In this document: piece by piece, positions 24,578 through 36,479 of the stretch | How the letters are laid out: the number at the start of each line of letters is the position of its first letter | How positions within the stretch are numbered: position 1 is the stretch's first letter | Source of the DNA: Stachybotrys elegans | Taxonomy: Eukaryota > Ascomycota > Sordariomycetes > Hypocreales > Stachybotryaceae | Reading direction: 5' to 3' | NCBI GenBank assembly: GCA_020746835.1 | Contig: JAGPNK010000005.1 | Span: 1,922,001-1,986,000 of the forward strand | DNA length: 64,000 nucleotides | Program-made: the position numbers and the translations under genes | Notes under the pieces: model-generated | Told to the model about the DNA's origin: nothing | Databases searched by the model: none | The model's input: only the letters and a program-made list of their open reading frames with translations

Positions 24578-25581
24578 GGTAAGAATACTATCCTGCCCTA
24601 TACCGATCCCTAGTGGTCGCAACAAGCAGAGAAAAAGCTGCCCTGGCCCTCGCTCCGCAGCGCCTCCCTTGGCAAGGGCGGGCATCGGCCAGTGGATTGA
24701 TGGCATCCGATCCTTTATGATATCCACGTCGCGATCGGTGACAAGCCAGAGGCGCCGCGCGCCCCTCCTCCAGGAAAGAAGCTCGCCGCCAAAGAATTCA
24801 CAATCTCAGATGCGCGAGAGAAAAGCGCTGTGGAAGGCTGTCAAGTGTCTGATTCTAATATCGCCCGCATACCATCATCCGCCCCGATTCACATCTGTGA
24901 CGGCAGTGTCTGCCGCACACTATGATGAGACCATGGCGTGCAGCCCCGCCCTGCTGTCTCCCTTGCATACTAACGCCCTCTCAACAGACCTCTAGCTGCC
25001 ATGTGTTGGTGGCTTCTGCCAAACCCTCTCTATTGGCTGTCATGGGACTTTTAGACATCTTTCCAAGTGACTGGGCTGCTCAGAGTCTCCGCACTGGGTG
25101 TCTCCCCCAGGCGCCCACCCTAACACCGTGTCGTGCAGACATCTGACGGGCATCTAAGCGGATGGGGTCTGTTCAAGTAGAGTAGTTTTCCTGCCCTTTG
25201 TCAATACGATCCGCAGACTTTTGCCCATCCGTCCAGCTTACCTCGTTTCCTTGTGCTCTTGTCCTCCTCCTTGGCCGCTGCCCCCCCTCCCCTTCCTCCA
25301 TCTGGCGGCCCCCCTCCCCCAAGAGGTCTTGGATTTATATGGTCTTGCGTTCTCCTTGGGTAACTCACTCCGTTCCAGTCGAGAGCTCCTCCCCTTCCTC
25401 CAGGCATACATTATCCCACCATCTCACGTCCCAAATTCCTTTCAACATTTCTTATCCTTTACGATCTTCTCTCTGCATCTCATACCCGTCGGAGCTCGTT
25501 GAGGCACCTGCTCCGGACTGCCTTGTTGTTTCTCGTGAGCATCACTGCCGACATTCCTCGAGCGTCTGTGACGTTTGTGCC
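24578..25581. promoter_or_regulatory. Intergenic region and leader upstream of abaA
   Basis: This 1-kb stretch lies between mrd1 and abaA on the same strand. From about 25250 it becomes strongly pyrimidine-rich, as in fungal leaders. A CATTCC hexamer (25552-25557) matches the AbaA consensus CATTCY, and two TCCCTTG heptamers (24665-24671, 24959-24965) match the reverse of the BrlA consensus MRAGGGR. The motifs are short enough to occur by chance. Confidence 0.35.
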
Positions 25582-28281
25582 ATGTCTTCACTGTATCAGC
25601 CAAGGCCTGTTCTTTCATCCCAGAGGTTCTCTCCCACGTTGGATTACATCGACGCCCGGCGGCCAATACCAGCAAGCCGGATACCTCTCCGAGAGTCAAC
25701 GGGCAACGTCCAGGGGAACGGCTTCAATGGTCTAGTATCTTGCTATCAAAGCCCCGTGGCCCTGTCGCCATCGATGCCAGCCAGCTTACCTGCACCGATG
25801 GTGCCCTCTCAGTCCTTTGAGTGCCTCTACCGAGTCCAGACGCCCAGACAGCAGCCTCGCTATCCAAGAAGGGGCCGTACGGGCATCAACCCGCTCTACT
25901 ACTGGCCGGCCTTTCGACAGTATCGCAACAGGCAAGCACACAAAGATACGCAAAAGGATAAGGGAGGCGTCTGGCGAAGGCCCGAGCTGGAGGATGCATT
26001 CGTCGACTGTAAGTTAAGCATCTATCATTCACCGAGACGGCCGGATGCTGACCCTCGAGCAGCTGTGCTGCTGATGCCTCACATGGGCCGTCGCAAGTTC
26101 TCCATGGGAGGCAAGCTGTATGGCCGGAACATGCTCATCAGCGAATACATCTTTGTCATCTGTGTGGCATTGCTCGGCAGCAAGGAGATCTTCCGCATCG
26201 ACAACAGCAATGACAGTATCGAGCAGATGGGACGAAAACAAGTCTCGAGTCATATGCAGGTTGTCAAGAAGTTCTTTGAAGACTTGCGATGCTGTGAGTG
26301 CAAGCTCCCCAACAAAATGGTCTGCTATACCTTCTAACAACCCTCAACAGTCCACTTCCTGTTCCCCGCAGAGGAGAAGAGAGAGCCGGGATCAACCAAC
26401 TCTGACGACTACTACGATGAGGAAGAGCAAGAGTCCTTCAAGTCGAACCCAGTACTCACGGCGCTGGCCGAGGGCCGTGTCCCCGACGTGAAGCCCAATT
26501 ATGACTACTTTTCCCAGCTCCTGGCCCTGCAGTCTTCCATTACGATACGCCCCAAGATCTGTGAGATATTTGTCTCCTCCTCGGAAGTCAAGATCAGAGA
26601 CGATATCCACTATGATGCCCACGATTCGCCACTAGACCAAGCCTCATTCCCGCACCTAAACAAGTACATGAACTGCGACGATGGACCCAACGTTCTCGGC
26701 AAGGACATCCTGCTACACGAGTATACCAGACCGCTCGACCGGTCCACCTCGGCGTGTGTCAAGTCGGTGACGCGGAGGTGGCAGAAGGATGCTCCGGAGA
26801 TGTATGAGACGCTGGACCTGCCCAAGCAGGATGAAGAGTGCCTGCTACTGGAGATGTGCGCTACTCTGGAGCTCCACGAGCATGCCAAGTTCCCGTCTGG
26901 CTCCGACCTCACCGGGTACGTGGAGGTTGCCATCACCCAGGTTGGACTTCAGAGCCACAAGTGGAAGTGCGTCACTCGCCTTACTCGACCAGACGAGCTG
27001 CATAGCGATGAGCCAAGGCAAGCCGTCTACTCAAATGAGAGTGGGATTCACCGAAGAGGATGCACTGATTCCAACGCTGAATGCGACTGCCACATCCGAC
27101 CCCGACCGGATATCCACGTCCCCTTCCCCGCTGTGGAATGGGCGAGCATCCTTAGCGTGGCGGCGCAGTACCCCGACGTTGAGCACCAGCGCAAGAAGGA
27201 AAAGAGACACAAGCACGATGGCGAACGCAAGAAGTCTGACCTGGACAGGGCAGGCAGCAAGCGAAAGCGGTCCGAGGACGAAGGCGACGCTTCCTCCTGG
27301 GCGCGGCGCGAACTGACGGGCAGCGATCTCATCTGCAAGGTGGCCATGTACCAGGAGCTATGGTCGTGCGCGCCGGACTCGTCTCAGTGGACTCGGCAGG
27401 CTATCATCTTCTGGCGCTTCAACACGACAAACCAGTGGTACAAGTACAGCCCTGTGTTCAAGCCGGCGGGCACCTCTTGGAGGTGGCTCACGGTCAACGA
27501 TCCCATGTCGCGGTACCACCAGCACAAGGCTCTCGTGTACCCGTCGGCGACGGTGTCGAGAGACGCAATCATGTCACCGACGCCTACGGTCGGCCAGCAC
27601 ATCACGGCTGCGATGAGCGAGACTTTCGGCTCAGCATGGGGCCCCAACGCCAGCATCCCGCAGGTGCCAAGTGTGCCGGCTGCCAACAACGGAATGAGTT
27701 TGTTTGACTCGTACTCGAATGGCCTCGTTACACCTCCGCCTACTGCCTCACTGCACCCATCATACCCAAGCAACGGGTTTGATCCCAGCATGGGTCCAAA
27801 CTCTACGAACGTCGGGTTCTTGCCAAGCACTACGGCAAACGACAATGGGCAGCCGACAGCGCTTGCCCCTGGCCAGCCATACTACAGTGGGCAGAGTAGC
27901 TTCAGCGAGGGCAAGCCGTTTACGCCGGCACCTACAGGCATCAACCCATACATAGCGTCGTCGACCTCGATCGAACTACCCAACCCGCTAGTCTACGACA
28001 ACTCTGAATGCGACAACGGCATTCAAGGCTGGGACATGTCGGTGCTGGACGGCTGGTCCGGTCCACCTACCGGCGCCAATACAGGAGCGGAGTGGCCTGC
28101 TCAGGTTAAGGTCGAGACGGGAGACCATGCCGGTATGTGGTCAGCCACGCATTGGGCAAATATGGCGGCGGCGGCGGCCAACGGGCCAGGAGCTCATGAG
28201 AGGGAGGGAAGCCCGCGACCAATGAAGAGACGGCGCGGGACGCTCATGGATAATCATGTGTCGGTTACCGCTGGGTGGTAA
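25582..28281 (+). CDS. abaA: Conidiophore development regulator AbaA (TEA/ATTS)
   Basis: This is a three-exon gene: 25582-26008, 26063-26293 and 26351-28281, with introns of 54 and 57 nt and phase 1 at both junctions. The product is about 862 aa. The TEA/ATTS DNA-binding domain lies at about residues 130-215. It starts at GVWRRPELEDAFVD, runs across intron 1 into LLMPHMGRRKFSM and YGRNMLISEYIF, and ends at GRKQVSSHMQVVKKFF. Conserved sequence after the TEA domain (FHFLFPAEEK, NYDYFSQLLALQ) agrees with Fusarium-type AbaA. Glu/Lys-rich and Pro/Ser/Gly-rich regions follow. In aspergilli AbaA acts between BrlA and WetA in the conidiation cascade and binds CATTCY. An in-frame ATG at 25339 could add 81 residues, but that part looks like leader. 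Confidence 0.93.
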
Positions 28282-31200
28282 AGAGAGAGCAGGGAATAGA
28301 GACAAAAGAGGGCCGGTGGGCCGCGAGGATAGAGAACGAGAGAGAAAGAATGAAAGCGAACCAGAGGGGGTTAATGGATAGAGGACGGGCTGGGCAGTGT
28401 TTGGGCGGCGTTTGGGATGCTTCAAGCTAACTACATAATACCATTCGGATCGGATAACGGGAAGGGGGAGGGGGAGGATAGGACTGCCCCCTTTGTTGTT
28501 AGAGCCATTGTAATAAAGTTATTTGGGATTTTTGCTCCATGTCTGTGCGATGTGCTCGTCCAGGTGATGCAATTGCCTGCCTGTTTAAGCGTCATGGTTC
28601 CCTTGAGCTAATAGCCATCGTCGCAACTCTTGCGCGAATGTGACGAGAGAGAGAGAGAAATGGAGAGCCTGGGCAAGTTTCATGTTGAGAAGCAGAGCCT
28701 AAAACGAAAACGTCGATTGGGGAAACAGTGCTCGAAGGTAAACGGAGCGCTACGAGCGGTTGGGCCAGGAGGAGGATCTACACATGCTGGGCTAGGATGC
28801 ATCCGGATCATCTGTTAGAGGCGCTAGAACAATGTGGCACGTTGAATGTTGGGAAATGGAAATGCTTGGATGATTGGGGAGGAAGCATCGTGGAGAAGAC
28901 GGAGCCGTGCCTGGGATCGTGATGTGGATGGAGAGTGTCGGGGTGAGACGGATGACGTTAGGGATAAAGAAGAGACAGTGGACTGGATATGGGCAAGACA
29001 AGAATCTACACAGTGCAAGCTAGTGGTTTGCTTCTGCTAAGGAGGTTTACTACGTGGAGATGTACTGGGCGTTTGGTCAGAGAGTATCGTATCACAGCAG
29101 TTTGGAAACCATTTACTGGCGAGACATGGAGCAGTTATGATACAACGAAGCAATGTTGAGTCAATTATGCTCACGAACCCGATACTAGGGTCTGCAGCGT
29201 CCCGATATTGAAATAAAAAAAGGAAGAAAAAAAAATAGGGAAGAGAACGAGGGAGGTGAAACAGGATGAACCCCCCCCTCAATAATGCCCTTACACAGTT
29301 GAGGTCTGTGGTTAGGATGGGATGAAGTGGAGTCGTGTGCGGCTATAGTAGGCTCCTTAGTTTCGTTTCACATAGCTGGGTGGTGGCTTTGACGTGTGGC
29401 GCCTAGGCCTTTTGTCAAAGCGGAGCGGAGCGGAATAGAGCAGAGTAGAGCCGAGCGGGATGCGGTTGGTAGACACGAAGAGGAAGAGGAGAAGGAAACG
29501 AGGATGGGATGGTTGGATGATGCTGGCCCAACGGTGAATGGAAAGCGGGCGTGTAAACAGATTGCAGTGGCCAGCGAAGCGCGAAGGAAACGCGGCATTG
29601 TGAAACAATAGCCAGGCCGGAGCAGCGGTCGACGCGCTGGTAGGCGAGCTCGTGGAGCAGAAATTGATAGGGTATGTCGAGGGTAAAGAAGGCATCACGA
29701 GGGCCTCGACTAAGGTGAGGGAGGTTACTAGTGAGGGTACAACGGGTGGCCGAGGACGTCGAGGGCCGGCCAGCGGCTGCTATAGCCAATGGATGGGCGG
29801 GGCAGGAGCGAGGGTGAGGGAAGGCAAGGGACGCTGAGAGCCAGTCGCTGTGGCGCACCGCCCAGCGCTTGCGACGGGCCAACATGGGGGCGCGCTTGCA
29901 GTAATGAGCCTACAGGTGCCGAGACGGATTTAGCAGCAGAGGCGCCGGGTGAATTATTATTAATTTTCTGGTGTTCATCCTGGCCCAGCAGCAGGCAGTG
30001 ATTGCGCCTATTCTTTGGAATGCCCTGTGAATGGAACAGTCCAGCTTCCCTACTTGCCTACAGTACATACAATACATACGGTATCAAAGGAAAGGACGAG
30101 AGTGTGGGTGAGAGGATGTAGGCAAGTACCTTGTCACACAAAACGTGCAGCACGGTACACCGCAGCGCCAAAAAGGGAAAGAGGCGGAGCCCACGTTGCG
30201 GCAGGTACAGAGCAGAGGGCAGGCACGGTCCACCGGCGTGCAGATCCGAACATGGGGCTTAAATCAAAAACCCCGGCCATTTTGGTTGCGACTCGGGCCC
30301 TCGACCTCGAAAGAAGAAAACATCCTTGCGCAACGGCCTTTTTGACTCGCCCTCCTTGTTCTCATCTGGCTTTGTTCTTTTTTTTGAGTGGGAGGGCGTG
30401 CACGGCTACCCGAGCCGAGAAGCGCCCGTTGTGGTCCTAGGAAGTCCTTCCATGTCATGCAGCCATGCGTGCATCCATCCATCCCCTTGCTTCGGGTTGT
30501 TTCTGGGCCACTCGCTCGCGTTGCACGACGGCTCTGCCTTACACGCCTCGATAGACAGCTTGTCGCCTTGAGCTGCCAGCAGCGAAGCAGGAATCGATGA
30601 CATATCATACTCTCTGAGTCTGGCATGGGGAGCCAAACAACTCCACTATGGAGCCGTCCACCACGACAACCCCTGCGTCGAAACACTGTTTGCCCAACAT
30701 CGCAAGGTGTTGCATGGGCCACAGTCGATATATTGGACGACGATAATTCCCACACCGTCTCGTCTGCCGCGGCCTCTTGCAGCCGTACCGGCCGTTTGGG
30801 CGGCCTTGTCCATTCGCCAACATGATAGGCTGTCGTTGCCGCTGCCGCTCGACTGCATATCCGGCCACCTCCAACTATCTAAAGCCCCCGTCCCTCGCTT
30901 CCTGATTCTAGCCTTGCTTGCTTGCCGCCATCCGTCTCGATCGATCTCGTTGCTCTGCCCCCTTCCTGCTTTAGCCGCGATCTCTCTCGCTGAACCGTTG
31001 CAGTGACTCACAGAAACGAGGCCACCATCATGCTACTCATCTAGACGACGCCCTTTCTCAGATTTTTCTTTTCCTTTTCTTCCTCTGCTTCTATCCATCA
31101 GCTGGGCTGATTCATCGATCGCTGGTCGTGATTCTGCATGCTCCATTGTTTCTCTTTTCTTTCTCCCATTCATCCTTTGCCTTCCACAAACCGGACTTGT

Positions 31201-31629
31201 GCCTGTTCAGCGGCCCGCCAACTGTTCACAGCCGGCATCGACACCTCACCTCACCTATTCAGTTACCCTTGAAAGTGAACGCGACTGTTTGTTTACACTT
31301 CGCCATTCAGGGTCACAAGCCCTACATCCTGCATTTGTTCTCTGCGCAGCGCCACGTACCTCTTTGCTACCTCGAATTCACTCTATCCAACATCCTCCCT
31401 GAGCCGCGCACCCGAGGTCTCATTCAACCACTTAAACCGAGCCGGAATCTTTTCTCTGCGAATCTTTTCTTTCCCTTTTGTTATTCTTTTTAAACTTCAA
31501 AACAACTTCTCTACAACTCCTGCTCCAGATATAACTGGTTATATCTGGCCTTCAGCCCAACATTCTCGAACGCATCTCCAACAGTTACAACCACTCATCT
31601 GGACCTTGTCCCTATCCCCCATCGATATC
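28282..31629. other. 3.3-kb gene-free region
   Basis: This lies between the 3' end of abaA and the start of the secreted DUF7492-type gene. Purine-rich sequence follows abaA (28270-28360). The last 600 bases before 31630 are pyrimidine-rich and likely hold the promoter and leader of the secreted-protein gene. Short ORFs show no family features, and I see no gene. Confidence 0.45.
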
Positions 31630-33069
31630 ATGCGAACCTTGTCTAGCACCGCCGCGGCCTTGCTGGCGCTGGTCGGCTCAGCAAGTGCCCATTCTTGGGT
31701 CGAGAAAGCCCAGAGGGTTCATTCAAATGGTACCATGATCGGACCAGAGGGCCACCCACGAGGCTTCATAGCCCGCGATGCTCCTGGTTTCAACGACGGA
31801 GTATTTGTCAACATCATGCCTTACACCGGCCAGGCCGCCTACTCTGGCAACGAACTCCTCAACAAGTACAAGTTCGACCCGAACCCCCAGGTCCCCTTTC
31901 TCGAAGCCGCACCCGGCGACAAGATCGCCCTCACTCACCTCGAGAACGGCCACACCACCATCCCCTCTGCCCAACCAAACAAGCCCAGGAACAGGGGCAC
32001 CGTCTTCATCTATGGCACTTCGTCCCCCAATGAGGAGGAGAAGCTCTTCGACGTTCATCTCAAGTGGAACAGGGACGGAACTGGTGGCGACGGCCGTGGC
32101 CGACTTTTGTCCACGCGCAACTATGACGATGGCCAGTGCTACCAGCCCAACGGAAACCCCATGATGCTGGAGCGTGTTGCCAAGCTGGCTACTCAAGGCG
32201 CGAACCCACTGATGGAGCTTGAGTGCCAGAGCATCATCACCCTACCTGATGATCTCGAGCCTGATTCTATCTACACCATCTACTGGTACTGGGACTGGCC
32301 CGACCTGAACCCGGAGGCCATTGACATCGAGGCCACCACTAACGGTATCTTTCCCTGGGCTGGCTCGTTCATGCGGGGAGAAAAGGACCCCAGCGGCTTC
32401 TCCATGGACGCCATTGCCAAGAACGAAAGCTATTCCAGCGTCCTCGACATCAAAATCTTGCCTGCATCAGCTGCTAAGCTTTTCAATACCAAGGGTGAAG
32501 TGACAACTTCTTTCATCAAGAATCAGAATGTCTACCACCAGGCCATCTACGACCAGCTGCAGAACAACTTCGACGTCCCCGCCAGCGGTGGCCAACCTGG
32601 TGGCCAACCTGGAGGCAGCCCGGCTGAGCCCTCTGCTCCCGTTGAGCCAAACCCGCCGCCGTCGTCTCCCAGCCCTCCCGTTGCCTCTCCCCCTGTCGCC
32701 AACCCTCCTGTGGAGGATCCTGCTTCAGGAGATGGTGGAGTAGTGACTGTGACCGTGACTGCCACTGTTGCGCCAACTACGCTGGTGACTACTGTTTACA
32801 GGACTGTTCCTGCGCCGGAGCCTACCACTACCTCCGAGTCAACGTCGACGGTCGTGGTCACCGTCACCGCCCGCATCCCGGAGCCTTCCACCGTCATTGT
32901 CACACAGACGACTCACATCCCTCCCGGCACAGTGGGCGCCCCTGGTGGCGCCAACGAATCCCAGGTTCAGACAAGCTTGTCTACTCCCGTTGGCACGCCT
33001 GTCCCTACCGCCGGCGCACCTGTCTTTATGAGGTTCAAGCGATCCAACTGGGCGCTCGGTGCTCACTAA
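31630..33069 (+). CDS. Secreted DUF7492-type protein with possible histidine-brace
   Basis: This is an intronless gene for 479 aa. The ATG at 31630 opens a clear signal peptide (residues 1-20, Leu/Ala core, ending ASA) and the predicted mature protein begins HSWVEKAQ. The globular part (about 21-310) carries ENGHTTIPSAQ, RGTVFIYGTS, the DGTGGDGRGRLL segment, DDGQCYQPNG and YTIYWYWDWP. I recall this pattern from a fungal secreted family now named DUF7492. A Gly/Pro-rich and then Thr/Ser/Val-rich tail (about 325-455) resembles an O-glycosylated stalk. There is no hydrophobic GPI-type C-terminus. His21, His103 and His108 could coordinate copper as in lytic polysaccharide monooxygenases; this is inference. 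It may act on the cell wall or on host polymers. Confidence 0.75.
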   Translation: MRTLSSTAAALLALVGSASAHSWVEKAQRVHSNGTMIGPEGHPRGFIARDAPGFNDGVFVNIMPYTGQAAYSGNELLNKYKFDPNPQVPFLEAAPGDKIALTHLENGHTTIPSAQPNKPRNRGTVFIYGTSSPNEEEKLFDVHLKWNRDGTGGDGRGRLLSTRNYDDGQCYQPNGNPMMLERVAKLATQGANPLMELECQSIITLPDDLEPDSIYTIYWYWDWPDLNPEAIDIEATTNGIFPWAGSFMRGEKDPSGFSMDAIAKNESYSSVLDIKILPASAAKLFNTKGEVTTSFIKNQNVYHQAIYDQLQNNFDVPASGGQPGGQPGGSPAEPSAPVEPNPPPSSPSPPVASPPVANPPVEDPASGDGGVVTVTVTATVAPTTLVTTVYRTVPAPEPTTTSESTSTVVVTVTARIPEPSTVIVTQTTHIPPGTVGAPGGANESQVQTSLSTPVGTPVPTAGAPVFMRFKRSNWALGAH

Positions 33070-34359
33070 ACCAAACGACCAATTACCCAACACTGAGAGG
33101 CAAGTGCACTTTCACATCGGCCAGGGTATAGATGAAGGAGGAGGAGGCATCTCATAGGTACAGGATACAGCATCCCTCGGCACAGGAGTTTGGGGCTCTC
33201 TTTCAGCATACGGCTCCGACAGGTTTGGAGCCTTTGATGAGACACGGCTGGGGGAAACCAGGCATACTGGGGTGGATACATGGAACGGCGTTGATTGCAA
33301 CGATACCTTTTGTTTTGTTTCATTGGTGCGGTCACGTCATTTTTGTCTTGCGCTTCTTTCTTTTACTTTCTTCACCTTGGCTTCTCCAAGTTTCTTTGGA
33401 AGATGCTGCTTGCTTTTGCATTATGTAGAATGGTATTCAGGGCCGCGAGACGGACCCTTGTCATGGAAATACATCTAAATCGATGATTCACAGTTCAAAT
33501 AACAAATGATTGATTCATTCTTCTATTGTTCGATGTGACCGTGAAACAATAGAGCGAAAGCCAGCTAGGACTGTACATCTGGCGTAGTTTGCTACACTCC
33601 TTTCCTAACGAGCCCTGGACATAGGTAGCTAGGTTTGTTCTGCTTTCTCACTGCCTACTTTTTCGAATTTGTCACCTGCTCCTGGGGTGATATACTGCCA
33701 TTGAATCCCCATTGAATGAACACCAAGACAACGACAACAAGTCATTTCTCATTGATCAGAGGAAGGCCCGATCGAATGAAATCGTTTACTTGCACACCAT
33801 CAGACGCTGCCCATGTCACAGTGAGAGACTGGAGGTCACCAAAACCAGACACGTCTAGAGTTGAGAAATGAACACATTGAAAGCGTCAGACCACCAAACG
33901 TCACACGCGAGTAATTCGCCCTGTAACTTGAGTTCTGGACACTTGGGCGGAATCGAAACTCGGAGCACCGTGTGAAGAGGCATCGGGTTACATGGCCAAT
34001 GCCCCCCCTCCCAGACCTTACATCTGCGAAGTGAATCATCCGGGAACTCAGTATACTCGAACACTGAGGAGTCGTATGTAGAAGAAGTCCCTTGTATTGT
34101 CTGAGCAAGGACTCGCTGCAATAGAGATGACGTTTCACAGGAAAGACTCGGCTCCCTTCTTGGAAGTAGTTCTTGACGGTTTGTGAACAGGCTTGCTTGT
34201 TACATGGCCGCTGGGGTGAGCTTTCGAAACTATGGTTAATAGGTGTTAACTGATGTGTGTTGTGTTGTGCAGTGACCGTCAATTTGGTACATGCTACCTG
34301 GGCGTATACACTGCCCCGAATCTTGATAACCGCGTGATAGGGGATCATTCTGCCTCCGT
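33070..34359. other. Convergent intergenic region
   Basis: This holds the 3' flanks of the DUF7492-type gene (+) and of the cyclophilin gene (-). A minus-strand ORF of 175 codons (33836-34363) overlaps the cyclophilin 3' end by four bases and has no family resemblance. I see no other feature. Confidence 0.45.
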
Positions 34360-35514
34360 TCACATCTCACCGCACTGCGCAATCACAACATCAAGATTGG
34401 GCACATCCTTGCCACGGTATCCCGTCTTGGTGGCCTCCATCTTGCTCACCACATCCATACCGTCGACCACCTTGCCAAAGACGACATGCTTGCCGTCCAA
34501 GAAGGGCGTGGGAACCGTCGTGATGAAGAATTGCGAGCCGTTCGTGTTGGGTCCGGCGTTCTACATGGCGAACTCGGTCAGTACCAGGCTGGGATTGAAT
34601 GAGGTTGTGTCTTTGCTCACCGCCATGGACAACAGTCCCGGGGTATCGTGCCTCAGCTTGAAGTTCTCGTCTTCAAAGTACTTGAGGCCCCAGGCGGTGG
34701 TCGAGCCGGTGCCGTCGCCGTTGAGGAAGTCTCCGCCCTGGCACATGAACTTGGGGATCTATAACCGTTTCGGTTGGTTGGCGGTCAACATGTGAAGAGA
34801 GGACGGGTCACGACGAACTATGCGGTGGAACTTGGAGCCCTTGTATCCCTGGGGTCGTCCCATTGCGTTCTTGGTCTCGCCGGTGCAGAACTGGCGAAAG
34901 TTCTCTGCCGTCTTGGGGACGACATCCTTGAATAGCTCAAACGTGATGCGGCCGAGGGGTTCACCTAGGAAGCAGGGAGGAGAAGTGAGCGACTAGAAAC
35001 GACGGTACGAGCAGACTACGATTATCTTTAAGAAGGGTGCCAGCACTGTACGCTGTATACACAGTACGTGATACGTGAGGAGGATGAGGTAGAGGTCAAT
35101 GGTTCATGAACCGCCATGGCCATCACGTGGCTTGGGAATAGCTTCACCCGACTTAAACCAACCCCCAGTGCCGAGAGACCGAAAACGAAAGTAGTAAAAA
35201 AAGGGCGAAATATCTGACTAACCTCCGAGAGTAATGTCGAAAAAGACCCTGCATTCACCACGGTCAGCAAAGGGTCCCCTCCTCGGCATCAGGACACTCC
35301 GCTAGCACTCGCGCGGAAGGGACGGACTCTGTTTGGGGAGGGGAATCGAATCATCGAATCATCGAATCATCTCGGAGACTCGGCATAAAGAGATGGGTGG
35401 GCGCGTATCTTGGTGCCATACGATGCGTGCGTTTGTGTGGGGAAGGCCTTGAAGGAGGGGGTCTCCATTCTCTTACAGAGGATTGCCAGACTCGGGGAGT
35501 TTTGTTGGCGGCAT
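34360..35514 (-). CDS. Cyclophilin-type peptidyl-prolyl isomerase (CypH-like)
   Basis: This gene has five exons: 35514-35477, 35248-35223, 34964-34819, 34758-34621 and 34560-34360. Introns are 228, 258, 60 and 60 nt and all phases agree. The product is 182 aa, a single cyclophilin domain. Visible blocks are [78 protein letters not shown] and [15 protein letters not shown]. Catalytic Arg (FHR) and Phe (QFFIT) are present. The N-terminus LPESGNP and the overall size suggest the CypH/cyp-3 type, a partner of the U4/U6.U5 snRNP in animals, but a CypA-like role is not excluded. The tryptophan that helps bind cyclosporin in CypA is Phe here. Exons of 38 and 26 nt hide the start of the gene. Confidence 0.88.
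35344..35371. repeat. Tandem repeat, 8-bp unit x3
   Basis: The unit AATCATCG is repeated nearly three times, with a partial copy in front. It lies in intron 1 of the cyclophilin gene. Confidence 0.75.
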
Positions 35515-36239
35515 GACGGGCGGTGGTTGCGTGAGCCTGTTGTGAGTGTGCGTGCGTACGTGTATGCGTATGTGAGGAACAAGTACGGGTGGATGGATAC
35601 TCGTTGGAGCACTTTTTTTCTTGTGAGGAGGCTGGCGCAGTTGTTCAAGATTTGCGGGCGCGGGGCGCGGGGCTTAGATCTGTCGGCCGACGAGAGACAG
35701 GGTTTCTTCCCCCAGGTGAGCTAGCACGGCTACAAGCGTCGGGGCAATGGTTTGAAGAGAGGTTGGTTGAATCGAACGGGCGGAGTGCAACGATGGGGTC
35801 AGGAGCTTCTCGTGAAGGTGACTTGAAAAGATGGAATAAACGATACAGGGTTGCAGGTATTGGATGGAGGTGGGGAAGAGTGGGAGGGAAAGAGGAGGGG
35901 AGGCAAAAACGGCTATGCAAACACACCATCCTCTCCTCCCTGTACTCCGTATTCGAATTCAAATCTGGGGAGGGGCTTCCCCATATCGTGACTCAGTCCC
36001 GAGGCAAGCAACAGAAACCGCCAAATCCACAGCAACATGTACATATGTCGTGATGGGATGCGACGGCAATCGTTGACGTGAGAAACGCATCGGCTTGGCA
36101 CTACGATACGATCCTCTTTTCTGTGGAATTCGTCTACCTGGCAACTGGCTGATATGCCCGGGATACATGGTGCATGCATTCGTTGATCGTCCTTGACTTG
36201 CGACTCACGCTCAACTACAAATCACAGAGCCCGGAGCCT

Positions 36240-36259
36240 GGTGGTGGTGGTGGTGGTGG
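36240..36259. repeat. (GTG)n microsatellite
   Basis: About six uninterrupted GTG triplets are followed by a G run, in intergenic DNA. Confidence 0.8.
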
Positions 36260-36460
36260 GGGGAGCAGCGTGATCGACACTGCCGGCAAACGACTGACCT
36301 TTGCGTATCAACCTCCCGTGTCTAACAGGCCTCCACACGGTGCGCGGGATGGCCGGTATCGGGAAGCTGTCGGCTCATCGTCTGACTGACTTCGTGGGGA
36401 GACAGACAAGACAGGCCGCGATGTCGTGTGATGTCTCCATCCATCCACCCGCCTCTTGTC

Positions 36461-36479
36461 CTTCTTCTTCTTCTTCTTC
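36461..36479. repeat. (CTT)n microsatellite
   Basis: Six CTT/TTC triplets in a row lie in intergenic DNA between the cyclophilin and RING-H2 genes. Confidence 0.8.

Noticed and set aside
24665..25557. BrlA-like (TCCCTTG) and AbaA-like (CATTCC) sites upstream of abaA
   Set aside because: The motifs are degenerate 6-7-mers; about two matches per kb are expected by chance, so I list them as weak only.
33836..34363. 175-codon minus-strand ORF next to the cyclophilin gene
   Set aside because: It overlaps the cyclophilin stop by four bases and shows no family resemblance; most likely 3' flank.
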